Positions 51,224 through 59,575 of a stretch of 64,000 nucleotides of DNA are shown here, piece after piece. The notes below the pieces were generated by a model, which worked only from the letters and a program-made list of their open reading frames with translations, was not told the DNA's origin and did no database searches. The position numbers were made by a program, and so were the translations under genes. Origin of the DNA: Enterobacter asburiae (GTDB lineage Bacteria; Pseudomonadota; Gammaproteobacteria; Enterobacterales; Enterobacteriaceae). The stretch covers positions 2,232,001 to 2,296,000 of the forward strand of contig NZ_CP102247.1 in the NCBI RefSeq assembly GCF_024599655.1, in the 5' to 3' direction. How positions within the stretch are numbered: the stretch's first letter is position 1; every line of letters starts with the position of its first letter.

Positions 51224-54213
51224 TTCAGGTATACGCTCCCGCTGTCGATCCAGTAGTGGCTACCGCTGTGTCGGCGATCGGCCAAGGTATTCAGTTTGAA
51301 GGTTAATGCGTCAGGCGCAACCGGCGTGCCGTCCTGCAGCCAGGCATCGCTCAGCTCGAAGGCCTCCGGGCCTTCCTGCTTGCCGCCGCCGCAGAGTTTA
51401 AGCCGCACGTTCAGCACGCCGTCACCGGCAATGGCTTTCGCCAGTTCGGCCGAGTTAATGCTGAGCGTGTAGAGCGGCGTGGCGGGCCAGCGTGCGTTCG
51501 CCAGCTGGCGGAAGCCGAGGGTGACGTTACCGCGCAGCGGGAAGTGCAGACGTGCGTCGAGCTTCGCGCCGGGTTTATCAAGATCGATATCCTGATACCA
51601 GACGTTTTCCTCGCGCAGGGTATTGACGGTGTTATCCAGCACGCCGAGATACCGCACGGTTGAATACGCGCCAATGTCCGCGGCTTTAAAATTGAAGCGC
51701 GGCAGACGTAGGTCGAGCGCCAGGCTGCAGAGCATGGCTCCCACCGCGGCCGTCGATTTCGGGTTGCCAATGCGCCCCTGCTGGCTGAACGGATACCACT
51801 CGTGCACCTGGTATTTATCCAGCCAGACGATGCGATTGACCGGCACCGGCTGCAGATGACGAATGAGCGCCTGAACGCCAGGCAGGCAGCCGGGGCGTCC
51901 GGTGATCAGCAGAATATCGCAGCTGTAATGGGATATCGCCTCACACACCGCGTGGAGCGGTGAGGCCAGCGTAAACTGCCCGGCCAGCATCGCATCCTGC
52001 ATTTCGCGGAAGTTCACGTGAAGCGGCACCGCGAACAGGTCAAACGCGTCTGAACCCGCCGGCAGGGCATGATCGATCGCCTGCTGCAGGTAATTCATTA
52101 CGTTACGGGTCGGCTTCTGCGGCAGGAGATCGCCAAAGGTGGCATGCAGACCGGCCAGCGGATCGTCAACGTCGCTCGATTCCCACGCGGCAAGAATGGC
52201 GTGGCCAATCGGCATAAAGAGCTGAAGCGCCGTCTGCTGACGGAGTACCGCCTGGGTATCGATGCGCCCGGAGTCGCCGAATAGTGACGCCATCAGCAGC
52301 GAGGCGTCCGCGATACCGGATTTCTGCAGCTGCGTTTGCAGGGCAGGTAACACGTAGCGCTGAATCACGTCCAGAAGCGTATCGTCACCCGCGACCTTAA
52401 AGCCTTCACGGAACAGCAGCTGCGGGGTGATCTTGACGTTATTGCCGAAACCGTCATCCAGCTGATAATGGGTGATCGCCATATCCGTTGTGCCGCCGCC
52501 GATGTCGATAGACGCGACGCGCAGCGCGCGGCCCGGCTGGCTACCCGGCTCTGGCTCACGGTCCGGGCGGGCCAGGGAGGCGAAGAAGGCTTCGGTCTGA
52601 CCGCCAAAGCGGGAGATCGCTTCGTTATACAGCCAGACCAGTTGACCACAGCTGGCTTCATCCCACTCCATCTGGATTTCAGGCACCGGCACCACGCTTT
52701 TATCCTGCTGCTTGCGGGTGACAAAATCCTCATCCTGCGGGTGCCATCCCATCGCTTTCCAGACGATGGCGATGGCTTCGAACATGCGGCGACGGAAAAT
52801 CTCGCGCTCCTGCTTTGGCATGGCCGAGGGCAGGGTCAGGATCAGGGTGCGCAGCTGGCGCGGCGACGCCGGGAAGCCCAGACGCAGGCGCGTGGCGACG
52901 CTGTTGATCTGCCCCAGCGCCTGCGCCAGCAGCTCGCACAGCATGTGCGTCATCAGGGTGCTGCGGCTGTACTGCGGCGAGAAGACCGGCAGCCGCTCGT
53001 CCTGCGGCAGCGTGAAGAGCGGCTCTCCGTCATCGTTCATCAGGTTCATCAGCGGAAACGCGGTGGCAAGCGGTTCACGCTGGGTTTTGCTGTTCATCTG
53101 GCTAAAGCGCCAGTCCTGCACGACCGGCGTTTCATCCCACAGGTAGCGGCGCGGGCTGGAGATGCCGCTATTGCCTTCCGTTCCCAGACGCTGCATCGCC
53201 AGCTTGCGGGCTTCATCGCCGACGCGAACAATCGACGGCCAGACGAAGGCGTCTTCGCGACCGCTTTCAACCGAGAAGTGCTGCTTGCCAAAACGCGCTT
53301 CCGAAAACTCGAGACGGCTGGTGAACAGCGGCTCGTTCAGGAATTGCGGCTCGCTTAACGAGCGTACCTGCAGCTCGGCGGTCTGGCGCAGCCCATCGTT
53401 GGCGTCGCCGTGGTCTTCAATAATGACGCCGCAGGTGTGGGTATTGCCTACGTCGAGGATCAGGTCGACCGGAATGGCAGGGGTGCTGAGCGTATGGGTT
53501 ACAAATTTCACTTCCGGCACGGTGAGCTGTTCACCGAGCATGGTCATCAGGTTGAGCCAGTGGGCCTGGTATTCAAAACCGCGCATCGCCTGCTGGAGAT
53601 CGCGTTCTGAGCGGTTTTCAACGCCGTCGGCATACTGGGTAAATGCCTCGCGCAGCCAGCCGTCAATCCAGGTCTGGTCGAGGAAACTTTCAACCTCATT
53701 GTCTCGCCAGGCCAGCGCGAAACGGGTCCCGTTCAGAATATCGTTTTCAACCGGGGACAGGGCTGACGTGGCGTGTTCAGCAATCTGGCTGTCGAGGGCG
53801 AGGGTCACGCGGTGCGTATTGCCTGCCGTATCGGGTGTATCCAGCCTGCGCACCTGAACGCGTGCCCAGTTATCCGGCCCCTCAACAAAGGTTCGCGGTG
53901 GGTTGAAGCGCAGGAACGGAACCGGAAGCCAGACGCCGTCCAGCACCGTCAGAGACTGATGCAGCGGGATGGTGGTTTCCGGTTTGACCACTTCAGGCTG
54001 CCCGCCGTTCGTTCCCGGCACGGTATAACGTCCGTTGACCAGGTCGAAATCGAGTCGCAACAGCGGCCCGTTCGCGGTTTTACGTACGAAGCGCCCGTTG
54101 CTGGCGGTGTCCTGCGGCGTCAGACCGAAATCAAGGAACTGCACGCCGCTGTTGGCAATAAGCGTGACGCTTTGTTTATAGTCGCAAAGATTAACCAGCA
54201 TAGGATCAGGCAC
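51220..54213 (-). CDS. srfB: SrfB-family protein, actin/Hsp70-like
   Basis: 997 residues, soluble. Two phosphate-loop motifs of the actin/Hsp70 (ASKHA) fold are visible: LILDVGNTHTCGVII (252-266) and SIDIGGGTTDMAI (568-580), with LTLPSAMPKQERE near 459-471 between them. ATP binding is therefore likely, although no function is established for the family. The N-terminal 250 residues and C-terminal 250 residues are beta-rich and specific to SrfB. It overlaps srfA by eight bases and srfC by four, a tightly coupled operon. Confidence 0.88.
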   Translation of the reverse strand: MPDPMLVNLCDYKQSVTLIANSGVQFLDFGLTPQDTASNGRFVRKTANGPLLRLDFDLVNGRYTVPGTNGGQPEVVKPETTIPLHQSLTVLDGVWLPVPFLRFNPPRTFVEGPDNWARVQVRRLDTPDTAGNTHRVTLALDSQIAEHATSALSPVENDILNGTRFALAWRDNEVESFLDQTWIDGWLREAFTQYADGVENRSERDLQQAMRGFEYQAHWLNLMTMLGEQLTVPEVKFVTHTLSTPAIPVDLILDVGNTHTCGVIIEDHGDANDGLRQTAELQVRSLSEPQFLNEPLFTSRLEFSEARFGKQHFSVESGREDAFVWPSIVRVGDEARKLAMQRLGTEGNSGISSPRRYLWDETPVVQDWRFSQMNSKTQREPLATAFPLMNLMNDDGEPLFTLPQDERLPVFSPQYSRSTLMTHMLCELLAQALGQINSVATRLRLGFPASPRQLRTLILTLPSAMPKQEREIFRRRMFEAIAIVWKAMGWHPQDEDFVTRKQQDKSVVPVPEIQMEWDEASCGQLVWLYNEAISRFGGQTEAFFASLARPDREPEPGSQPGRALRVASIDIGGGTTDMAITHYQLDDGFGNNVKITPQLLFREGFKVAGDDTLLDVIQRYVLPALQTQLQKSGIADASLLMASLFGDSGRIDTQAVLRQQTALQLFMPIGHAILAAWESSDVDDPLAGLHATFGDLLPQKPTRNVMNYLQQAIDHALPAGSDAFDLFAVPLHVNFREMQDAMLAGQFTLASPLHAVCEAISHYSCDILLITGRPGCLPGVQALIRHLQPVPVNRIVWLDKYQVHEWYPFSQQGRIGNPKSTAAVGAMLCSLALDLRLPRFNFKAADIGAYSTVRYLGVLDNTVNTLREENVWYQDIDLDKPGAKLDARLHFPLRGNVTLGFRQLANARWPATPLYTLSINSAELAKAIAGDGVLNVRLKLCGGGKQEGPEAFELSDAWLQDGTPVAPDALTFKLNTLADRRHSGSHYWIDSGSVYLK

Positions 54214-55552
54214 CTGCTTTCTTGAACGTCAGTGGGACGACGGTATTGGCATCATAACGAGCGCGACATTCTGCGATATCGCTGGCGCCTGCTTTACAGG
54301 CAACCTCCGGCATCGGGTAGCGGGAGCCGTCGGTGCAGCGGGCAGTACCGCGACTTTTAATCATCAGCTCGCCGTTGCTGTGCAGCCCGGAGAAGACCTC
54401 CGCGCGGCAGACAACGTTATCGCCATGGACAACCCGGGCGAAACCTTTATTGTTCTGGATCTGATAGCGCATTGACGGCGGCTTGCCGGTGACCGGATCT
54501 TTCACGTCGAGAACCGCACGCCAGGTGCCGTTCAGGAAACGCGTCGATCCCGCTTTCACCTGATTCGCTTCCATTACCATGGCATCTTTCGGGATGGCGA
54601 CAATCACCACCGGAGCGGGCTGTGGCGCAGGAACGGGAGCCGGTTCTTTTTCTTTGCTCGCCACGACTTCAGCCTGATGCAGCGGTAATTTCATTGCCAG
54701 CGGCTCAACCGCTTTGATCGGGTTAGGCGCAATCTCGACGGGCTGAGGTGCAGGCGCCGGGGCGGGCTCAGCGGAAGGGGACTGTTTTGGCCACAGCAGC
54801 GGTGCGGCAATGGCGGCAACGATTACGGCGGCAACCGGCAGCGTCCACAGGGGAACGCGGCGCTTTTTCGCGACGATCGGCACAGCCGGTTCCTGAACGG
54901 GTTGCGCAACGGCCGGGGCTGGCTCAGGCTCATACAGGTCTTCCGGCGTAATGCGCACCACCGTGGAAGGGGCGATCAGCGGCTCGTCGGCGTGTTCAAA
55001 GGCCACCAGCGGTTCTGGCTCGGGTTCTGGTTCAGGATCTTCAATGACAACGGGGGCAGGCTCAGGGACCAGCGATTCACGCAGGCAGTCGAGGACATCG
55101 TCGCGCGCATTCTCGTTCAGGTTTACAAACCCCCAGAAGCTGATGACCGGCTTTCCGTCTACCAGGAAGAGGAAGTTTTCACCCGGGAACTGAAACGCCT
55201 TCGACAGCAGAGAACCAAAAAGCTGCTGCGCGGTTTTGGGGGACTGGAGGCATTTCTTGCTTAACGACTCGATGCTGGCCAGCGTGTTTTCCAGATAGCG
55301 CAGGGCGCGATAGCGGTCATCTTCATCGGCCGCTTTCCAACTGGTTACGCTCCCTTCAACAGGGGAATACCAGTCCACGCGGTCACCGCTGTCGTTGACC
55401 TGAGGAATAGCCAGACAGTCGACGATGGCCTGTTGTTTGCGCAACCGGAGCGCTTCCCGGATTTGTAACGCTGATTCAAAAACGGCTTGTCCGCCGCCGC
55501 CAACGGCCTGAAAGTCATCCAGGTTACCGCTGCGTAAAAGAGTTTTTGCCAC
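54206..55552 (-). CDS. srfA: SrfA-family protein, single-pass envelope protein with Pro-rich linkers
   Basis: 448 residues. A cytoplasmic N-terminal domain (1-160) is followed by a Pro/Glu-rich stretch (163-228, with a run of EP repeats), then KKRR (229-232) before one membrane helix (about 233-254), which by the positive-inside rule leaves the C-terminus in the periplasm. A second Pro/Ala/Glu-rich linker (255-316) leads to a C-terminal domain with four cysteines (382, 406, 419, 429), probably disulfide-bonded. The layout recalls TonB/TolA-type envelope-spanning proteins. First gene of srfABC, 283 bases from the divergent DppA-like gene. Confidence 0.85.
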   Translation of the reverse strand: MAKTLLRSGNLDDFQAVGGGGQAVFESALQIREALRLRKQQAIVDCLAIPQVNDSGDRVDWYSPVEGSVTSWKAADEDDRYRALRYLENTLASIESLSKKCLQSPKTAQQLFGSLLSKAFQFPGENFLFLVDGKPVISFWGFVNLNENARDDVLDCLRESLVPEPAPVVIEDPEPEPEPEPLVAFEHADEPLIAPSTVVRITPEDLYEPEPAPAVAQPVQEPAVPIVAKKRRVPLWTLPVAAVIVAAIAAPLLWPKQSPSAEPAPAPAPQPVEIAPNPIKAVEPLAMKLPLHQAEVVASKEKEPAPVPAPQPAPVVIVAIPKDAMVMEANQVKAGSTRFLNGTWRAVLDVKDPVTGKPPSMRYQIQNNKGFARVVHGDNVVCRAEVFSGLHSNGELMIKSRGTARCTDGSRYPMPEVACKAGASDIAECRARYDANTVVPLTFKKAGA

Positions 55553-55835
55553 GATTTGATCCCATATACTTCTTCACACCGTTACTTTAACGAAACGAGG
55601 AAGCAACCAAACGGGGGAAGAGACGCTAAAAGGGCCGATTTCTTGCGGCATAGAAAGTGACGGTTGTGCTTGACGAATAATGGCCCTTAAGGCAAATCAC
55701 GGTTTAGGGCGCTGGCGGTTAAAACAGCAAAAAACGCGGCTTTAGAATAACCTGATAGTGTTTCGTTATTTGCCAGGTCATACCGCCTGTGCTGTTATTA
55801 CTGTCTTATATAATAAAACTGTCAGGGTTATAACC

Positions 55836-57434
55836 ATGTCTACAGGGAAAACACTGCTCGCCCTTGCGCTGAGCGCTCTTCTACCAGCCGGTGCCGCATG
55901 GGCGGCAAATAACGACACGCTTATTTACTGTTCTGAAGCGTCCCCCGAGTCGTTCAACCCGCAAATCGCCAGCTCTGGCCCGTCATTTGTGGCCAGCTCT
56001 CAGGTGCTGTACAACCGCCTGATCAATTTCGACCCGGTGAAAAACACCCCGGTCCCGTCGCTGGCAGAGTCCTGGACGATTTCACCGGACGGCAAGACCT
56101 ATACCTTTGCCCTGCGCAAAGGGGTGAAGTTCAACAGCAATAAATACTTCAAACCGACGCGCGACTTTAACGCCGATGACGTTATTTTCTCGGTCATGCG
56201 TCAGAAAGACCCTAAACACCCGTACCATAATGTGTCGCAGGGCAACTACGAATACTTTAACGATGTCGGGCTCGATAAGCTGATTCAGGACGTGAAAAAG
56301 GTCGATGATTACCACGTCCAGTTCACCCTCAGCGAACCCAACGCCGCGTTTCTGGCCGACTGGGGGATGGATTTCGCCTCCATTCTCTCCGCTGAATACG
56401 CCGACGCGATGCTGAAAAAAGGCACGCCTGAAAACGTAGACACCTGGCCGATTGGTACCGGGCCTTATGCGCTGCAGCAGTACAAGGTGGATTCGCTGAT
56501 CCGCTACGTCGCGAACCCGAACTACTGGGAAGGCAACGTGCCGACGAAGCATCTCATCTTCTCCATTACGCCAAACGTGGAAACTCGCCTGGCGAAGCTG
56601 CAGACCAACGAGTGCCAGATCATTCCTGCGCCGTCCCCGGTTCAGTTTGACGCGATCAAGAACAACAAAGACCTGACGCTGCACTCGGTCGATGCGCTGA
56701 ACGTCGGCTATCTGGCGTTTAACACCGAGAAAAAACCGTTTGATAACGTGCTGGTGCGTCAGGCGCTTAACTACGCGACCGACAAGAAGGCTATCGTCAA
56801 TGCGGTCTTTATGGGTTCCGGTACGGTGGCAAAATCGCCGATCCCGCCAAACATGCTGGGCTTTAATAAAGACCTGAAGGACTACAGCTACGATCCTGAA
56901 AAAGCGAAAGCGCTGCTGAAGCAGGCCGGGCTGGAGAAGGGCGCGGAAGTCACGCTGTGGTCAATGCCGGTTCAGCGTCCGTACAACCCTAACTCACGCC
57001 GTATCGCGGAGATGATCCAGAGCGACTGGGCCAAAGTTGGCGTGAAGGCTAAAATCGTCTCCTACGAGTGGGGCGAATACCTCTCCGGAATGCGCAAAGG
57101 CGAACATGACTCCGCGCTGTTTGGCTGGATGTCCGATAACGGCGATCCGGACAACTTTGCCGACGTGCTGCTGGGCTGCAACAGCATTAAAACAGGCTCC
57201 AACGCCGCGCGCTGGTGCGATAAAGGTTATGATGCTCTGGTGCAAAAAGCGAAGCTGACCAGCAGCCCGGCCGAGCGTGCGAAACTCTACGGCCAGGCGC
57301 AGGAGATTTTCTATCAGCAGGCACCGTGGATCGCACTGGCAAACGGGAAAACGTTCTATGCAACCCGCAGCAACGTGACCGGCTATAGCGTGAGCCTGAT
57401 GGGCAGCGATTTCTCCAAAGCGAAACTGAACTAA
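55836..57434 (+). CDS. Orphan DppA-like dipeptide/haem-binding periplasmic protein
   Basis: 532 residues from the ATG at 55836 (MSTGKTLLALALSALLPAGA, signal cleaved at AWA); the open frame reaches back to 55758. It is a paralogue of DppA: LIYCSEASPESFNPQ, FKPTRDFNADDVIFS, PIGTGPYALQQY, VQRPYNPNSRR and MSDNGDPDNFADVLLGC. The disulfide cysteines of DppA-type proteins are kept. No permease or ATPase genes adjoin, so it probably feeds the Dpp permease encoded elsewhere, or a related one. It is divergent from srfA and absent from this site in E. coli. Confidence 0.86.
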   Translation: MSTGKTLLALALSALLPAGAAWAANNDTLIYCSEASPESFNPQIASSGPSFVASSQVLYNRLINFDPVKNTPVPSLAESWTISPDGKTYTFALRKGVKFNSNKYFKPTRDFNADDVIFSVMRQKDPKHPYHNVSQGNYEYFNDVGLDKLIQDVKKVDDYHVQFTLSEPNAAFLADWGMDFASILSAEYADAMLKKGTPENVDTWPIGTGPYALQQYKVDSLIRYVANPNYWEGNVPTKHLIFSITPNVETRLAKLQTNECQIIPAPSPVQFDAIKNNKDLTLHSVDALNVGYLAFNTEKKPFDNVLVRQALNYATDKKAIVNAVFMGSGTVAKSPIPPNMLGFNKDLKDYSYDPEKAKALLKQAGLEKGAEVTLWSMPVQRPYNPNSRRIAEMIQSDWAKVGVKAKIVSYEWGEYLSGMRKGEHDSALFGWMSDNGDPDNFADVLLGCNSIKTGSNAARWCDKGYDALVQKAKLTSSPAERAKLYGQAQEIFYQQAPWIALANGKTFYATRSNVTGYSVSLMGSDFSKAKLN

Positions 57435-57444
57435 GCGTTTTATC

Positions 57445-57566
57445 GCCGGGTGGCGGCTACGCCTTACCCGGCCTACATTTGGACCCCGTAGGCCGGGTGG
57501 CGGCTACGCCTTACCCGGCCTACATTTGGACCCCGTAGGCCGGGTAAGGCGTAGCCGCCACCCGGC
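57445..57566. repeat. Cluster of three REP elements
   Basis: Two tandem identical 32-base REP units (57445-57476 and 57492-57523), each followed by the same 15-base spacer up to GGACCCCGTAG, are followed by a third in inverted orientation (57535-57566). The direct repeat of unit plus spacer has a 47-base period. It lies between the DppA-like gene and ydcY and marks the right edge of the inserted block. Confidence 0.9.
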
Positions 57567-57584
57567 AATTAACAAGGAGTGACA

Positions 57585-57818
57585 ATGTCACATTTAAACG
57601 ACGTTACCGCCCGTGTGGATGCCGCCATCGAAGAGAGCGTGATTACCCACATGAATGAACTGCTGATTGAATTAAGCGATGACGCAGAGCTTAGCCGTGA
57701 AGATCGCTACACCCAGCAGCAGCGACTGCGTACCGCGATTTCACATCACGGTAAGCAGCATAAGGAAGAGATGGACGCGCGTGAGGAACAGCTGACCAAA
57801 GGCGGCACCATACTGTAA
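57585..57818 (+). CDS. ydcY: YdcY, conserved small protein (DUF2526)
   Basis: 77 residues, the E. coli length, from the ATG at 57585 behind AAGGAGTGACA. Helical and highly charged (VDAAIEESVITHMNELLIELSDDAELSREDRYTQ, read in parts), with no membrane segment. Conserved in enterobacteria, function unknown. Convergent with ydcZ, whose stop is three bases away. Confidence 0.9.
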   Translation: MSHLNDVTARVDAAIEESVITHMNELLIELSDDAELSREDRYTQQQRLRTAISHHGKQHKEEMDAREEQLTKGGTIL

Positions 57819-57821
57819 CGA

Positions 57822-58271
57822 TCAAAACTGGCGTCGCGCCACCAGCCAGGCCCCGACGACCAGCATCACCGCGCCGCACGCCGGGCCTATCAGGGCGCGC
57901 AGCGGAACGCCATTGCTTTTCAGCACGTCCATCACCAGCCCGCCAATCAGCTGGCTTGCCACCAGCACGGCGATAGTCGTCGCCGCGCCAACGTTCTGAT
58001 ACCCGCTAATGCTGGCAAAAACGAAAAATGACCCCAGCAGCCCCGGAATAAGCGTCCACCAGCGTACCGTTGCGGCCAGTTCGCTAAACCCGGCGAAGCC
58101 CTGTTTCAGCAGCAGAATGCTGACAAACAGCACAATGCCGACCAGGGAGTTCAGCAGCATCGCGATAAGAATGGTGGAGGAGGACTGGGTGATGCGCACC
58201 ATTAAGGTGTTTTGCACCACCAGGCCGATCCCCGCCGCCACCAGAAACGCCAGCGTCAGTGACTGATTCAT
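57822..58271 (-). CDS. ydcZ: YdcZ, DMT-superfamily inner-membrane protein
   Basis: 149 residues, five hydrophobic helices, DUF606/YdcZ family half-size drug/metabolite transporter. It overlaps mnaT by four bases (ATGA), so the pair is translationally coupled. Substrate unknown. Same pairing in E. coli. Confidence 0.92.
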   Translation of the reverse strand: MNQSLTLAFLVAAGIGLVVQNTLMVRITQSSSTILIAMLLNSLVGIVLFVSILLLKQGFAGFSELAATVRWWTLIPGLLGSFFVFASISGYQNVGAATTIAVLVASQLIGGLVMDVLKSNGVPLRALIGPACGAVMLVVGAWLVARRQF

Positions 58272-58786
58272 GGGATGGCGTCCGGATCGCTGCGCTCGTC
58301 CAGCTGAAGCTGCATAAATGTTAAGTCCAGCCAGCGGCCAAACTTGGTCCCCACCTGCGGCATCTGCCCCGTTGTCACAAAACCGAGCGTTTCATGGAGA
58401 TGAATCGAGGCATGGTTTTGTGCTTCAATACCGGCCACCATCACGTGTTTACCAATGGTGCGGGCCTCGTTAATCAGCGCGTTCATCAGCGTGCGGCCAA
58501 TGCCTTTGCCCTGATGAGCCGGGTGGACGTAGACAGAATGCTCAACCGTATGGCGGAAACCATCGAAGGCGCGCCAGTCGCCGAAAGAGGCGTAACCGGT
58601 GATAACGCCGTCTTCCTCACTCACCAGAACCGGGTAACCCGCGAGCGTGCGCGCCTCAAACCACGCGATTCGGTTATCGGTATCGACGGTTTTATCGTTC
58701 CAGATGGCGGCAGTATGCAGCACCGCGTGGTTGTAGATTTCTCCTATCGCGGCGCAGTCTTCTTTGCAGGCATGACGAACGATCAT
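58268..58786 (-). CDS. mnaT: MnaT, L-amino-acid N-acyltransferase (GNAT)
   Basis: 172 residues, the E. coli MnaT (YncA) length. GNAT fold with the acetyl-CoA loop HQGKGIGRTLM (about 94-104) and the YVHPAH strand before it, plus IEAQNHASIHLHETLGF. It acetylates methionine and toxic analogues such as methionine sulfoximine. Divergent from an XRE-cupin regulator, with an operator-like repeat in front of each gene. Confidence 0.93.
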   Translation of the reverse strand: MIVRHACKEDCAAIGEIYNHAVLHTAAIWNDKTVDTDNRIAWFEARTLAGYPVLVSEEDGVITGYASFGDWRAFDGFRHTVEHSVYVHPAHQGKGIGRTLMNALINEARTIGKHVMVAGIEAQNHASIHLHETLGFVTTGQMPQVGTKFGRWLDLTFMQLQLDERSDPDAIP

Positions 58787-58808
58787 GATTAACCCTCTGT
58801 GTGTTGTT

Positions 58809-58824
58809 CACTATAGTATTACGT
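58809..58824. promoter_or_regulatory. Operator-like repeat, mnaT-proximal copy
   Basis: CACTATAGTATTACGT, containing the palindrome ACTATAGT, lies 22 bases before the mnaT start. A 15/16 copy stands at 58918-58933. Probable binding site of the adjacent XRE-cupin regulator. Confidence 0.6.
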
Positions 58825-58917
58825 TATTCCTACGATATTACACAATGGCATTGCCCGAACGCTACGGCATAAGCCATATTTTTTTGTTATCAAAAGCCCA
58901 TTGAAATGCCGTTCATA

Positions 58918-58933
58918 CACTATAGTATGACGT
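58918..58933. promoter_or_regulatory. Operator-like repeat, regulator-proximal copy
   Basis: CACTATAGTATGACGT, one base different from the mnaT-proximal copy 109 bases away. It ends one base before the regulator start codon and overlaps its likely -10, so bound protein would repress the regulator gene. TTGAAA (58901-58906) could be the -35. Confidence 0.6.
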
Positions 58934-58934
58934 C

Positions 58935-59510
58935 ATGAACACCATAACAGACACGATGAATCAACGGATTAGCGCAAGAATTCGCCTTGAACGCGAGTCT
59001 CGCGGATGGTCCCTGAGCGAGCTTGCTGACCGGGCAGGGGTCTCGCGCGCGATGATCCACAAGATAGAACGCGGAGACAGCAGCCCGACGGCCACCTTGC
59101 TTGCCCGCCTGTCTGGCGCATTTGGCATCAGCATGTCCACGCTCATTGCCCGGGCCGAAATGCAGGAGGGCAAGCTGCTGCGCCTTGCAAACCAGCCCGT
59201 CTGGCGAGACCCGCAGACGCACTACCTCCGCCGCCATGTTTCTCCCCGTACCGATCTGCCCATCGACCTTGTGCAGGTTGAACTGCCTGCGGGCAGCGAT
59301 GTTCCTATGCCTGCGTCTTCTTACGCGCTGGCACGTCAGCTTATCTGGCTCCAGTCCGGTGAGCTGGTGTTTCAGGAGGGCGACACGCGCCACGAAATGC
59401 ACGCCGGAGACTGTCTCGAGCTGGGGCCGCCAAATGACTGCCGGTTCATCAACGAAACGAATGAAACCTGTATCTATCTGGTTGTAAGGCTTAACCAGTC
59501 TGCCTCGTAA
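58935..59510 (+). CDS. XRE-family regulator with cupin domain
   Basis: 191 residues. N-terminal HTH (ARIRLERESRGWSLSELADRAGVS..., about 11-68, recognition helix SRAMIHKIERG) and C-terminal cupin (about 115-188; VELPAGSDVPMP, LVFQEGDTRHEMHAGDCLELGP). Same architecture as E. coli SutR and the first regulator in this window, but a different protein. E. coli lacks a regulator gene between mnaT and curA. Likely role: autorepressor and regulator of mnaT-ydcZ, ligand unknown. An alternative start is the ATG at residue 8. Confidence 0.82.
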   Translation: MNTITDTMNQRISARIRLERESRGWSLSELADRAGVSRAMIHKIERGDSSPTATLLARLSGAFGISMSTLIARAEMQEGKLLRLANQPVWRDPQTHYLRRHVSPRTDLPIDLVQVELPAGSDVPMPASSYALARQLIWLQSGELVFQEGDTRHEMHAGDCLELGPPNDCRFINETNETCIYLVVRLNQSAS

Positions 59511-59575
59511 TGCTAATGCGATAACGCCGATCGTGAGCCAGGCTGTAATGACATGTGTACCAGAAGGAGATCCCG

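Noticed and set aside
52468..53358. 296-codon plus-strand open frame
   Set aside because: Antisense to srfB; Arg/His-rich composition typical of shadow frames.
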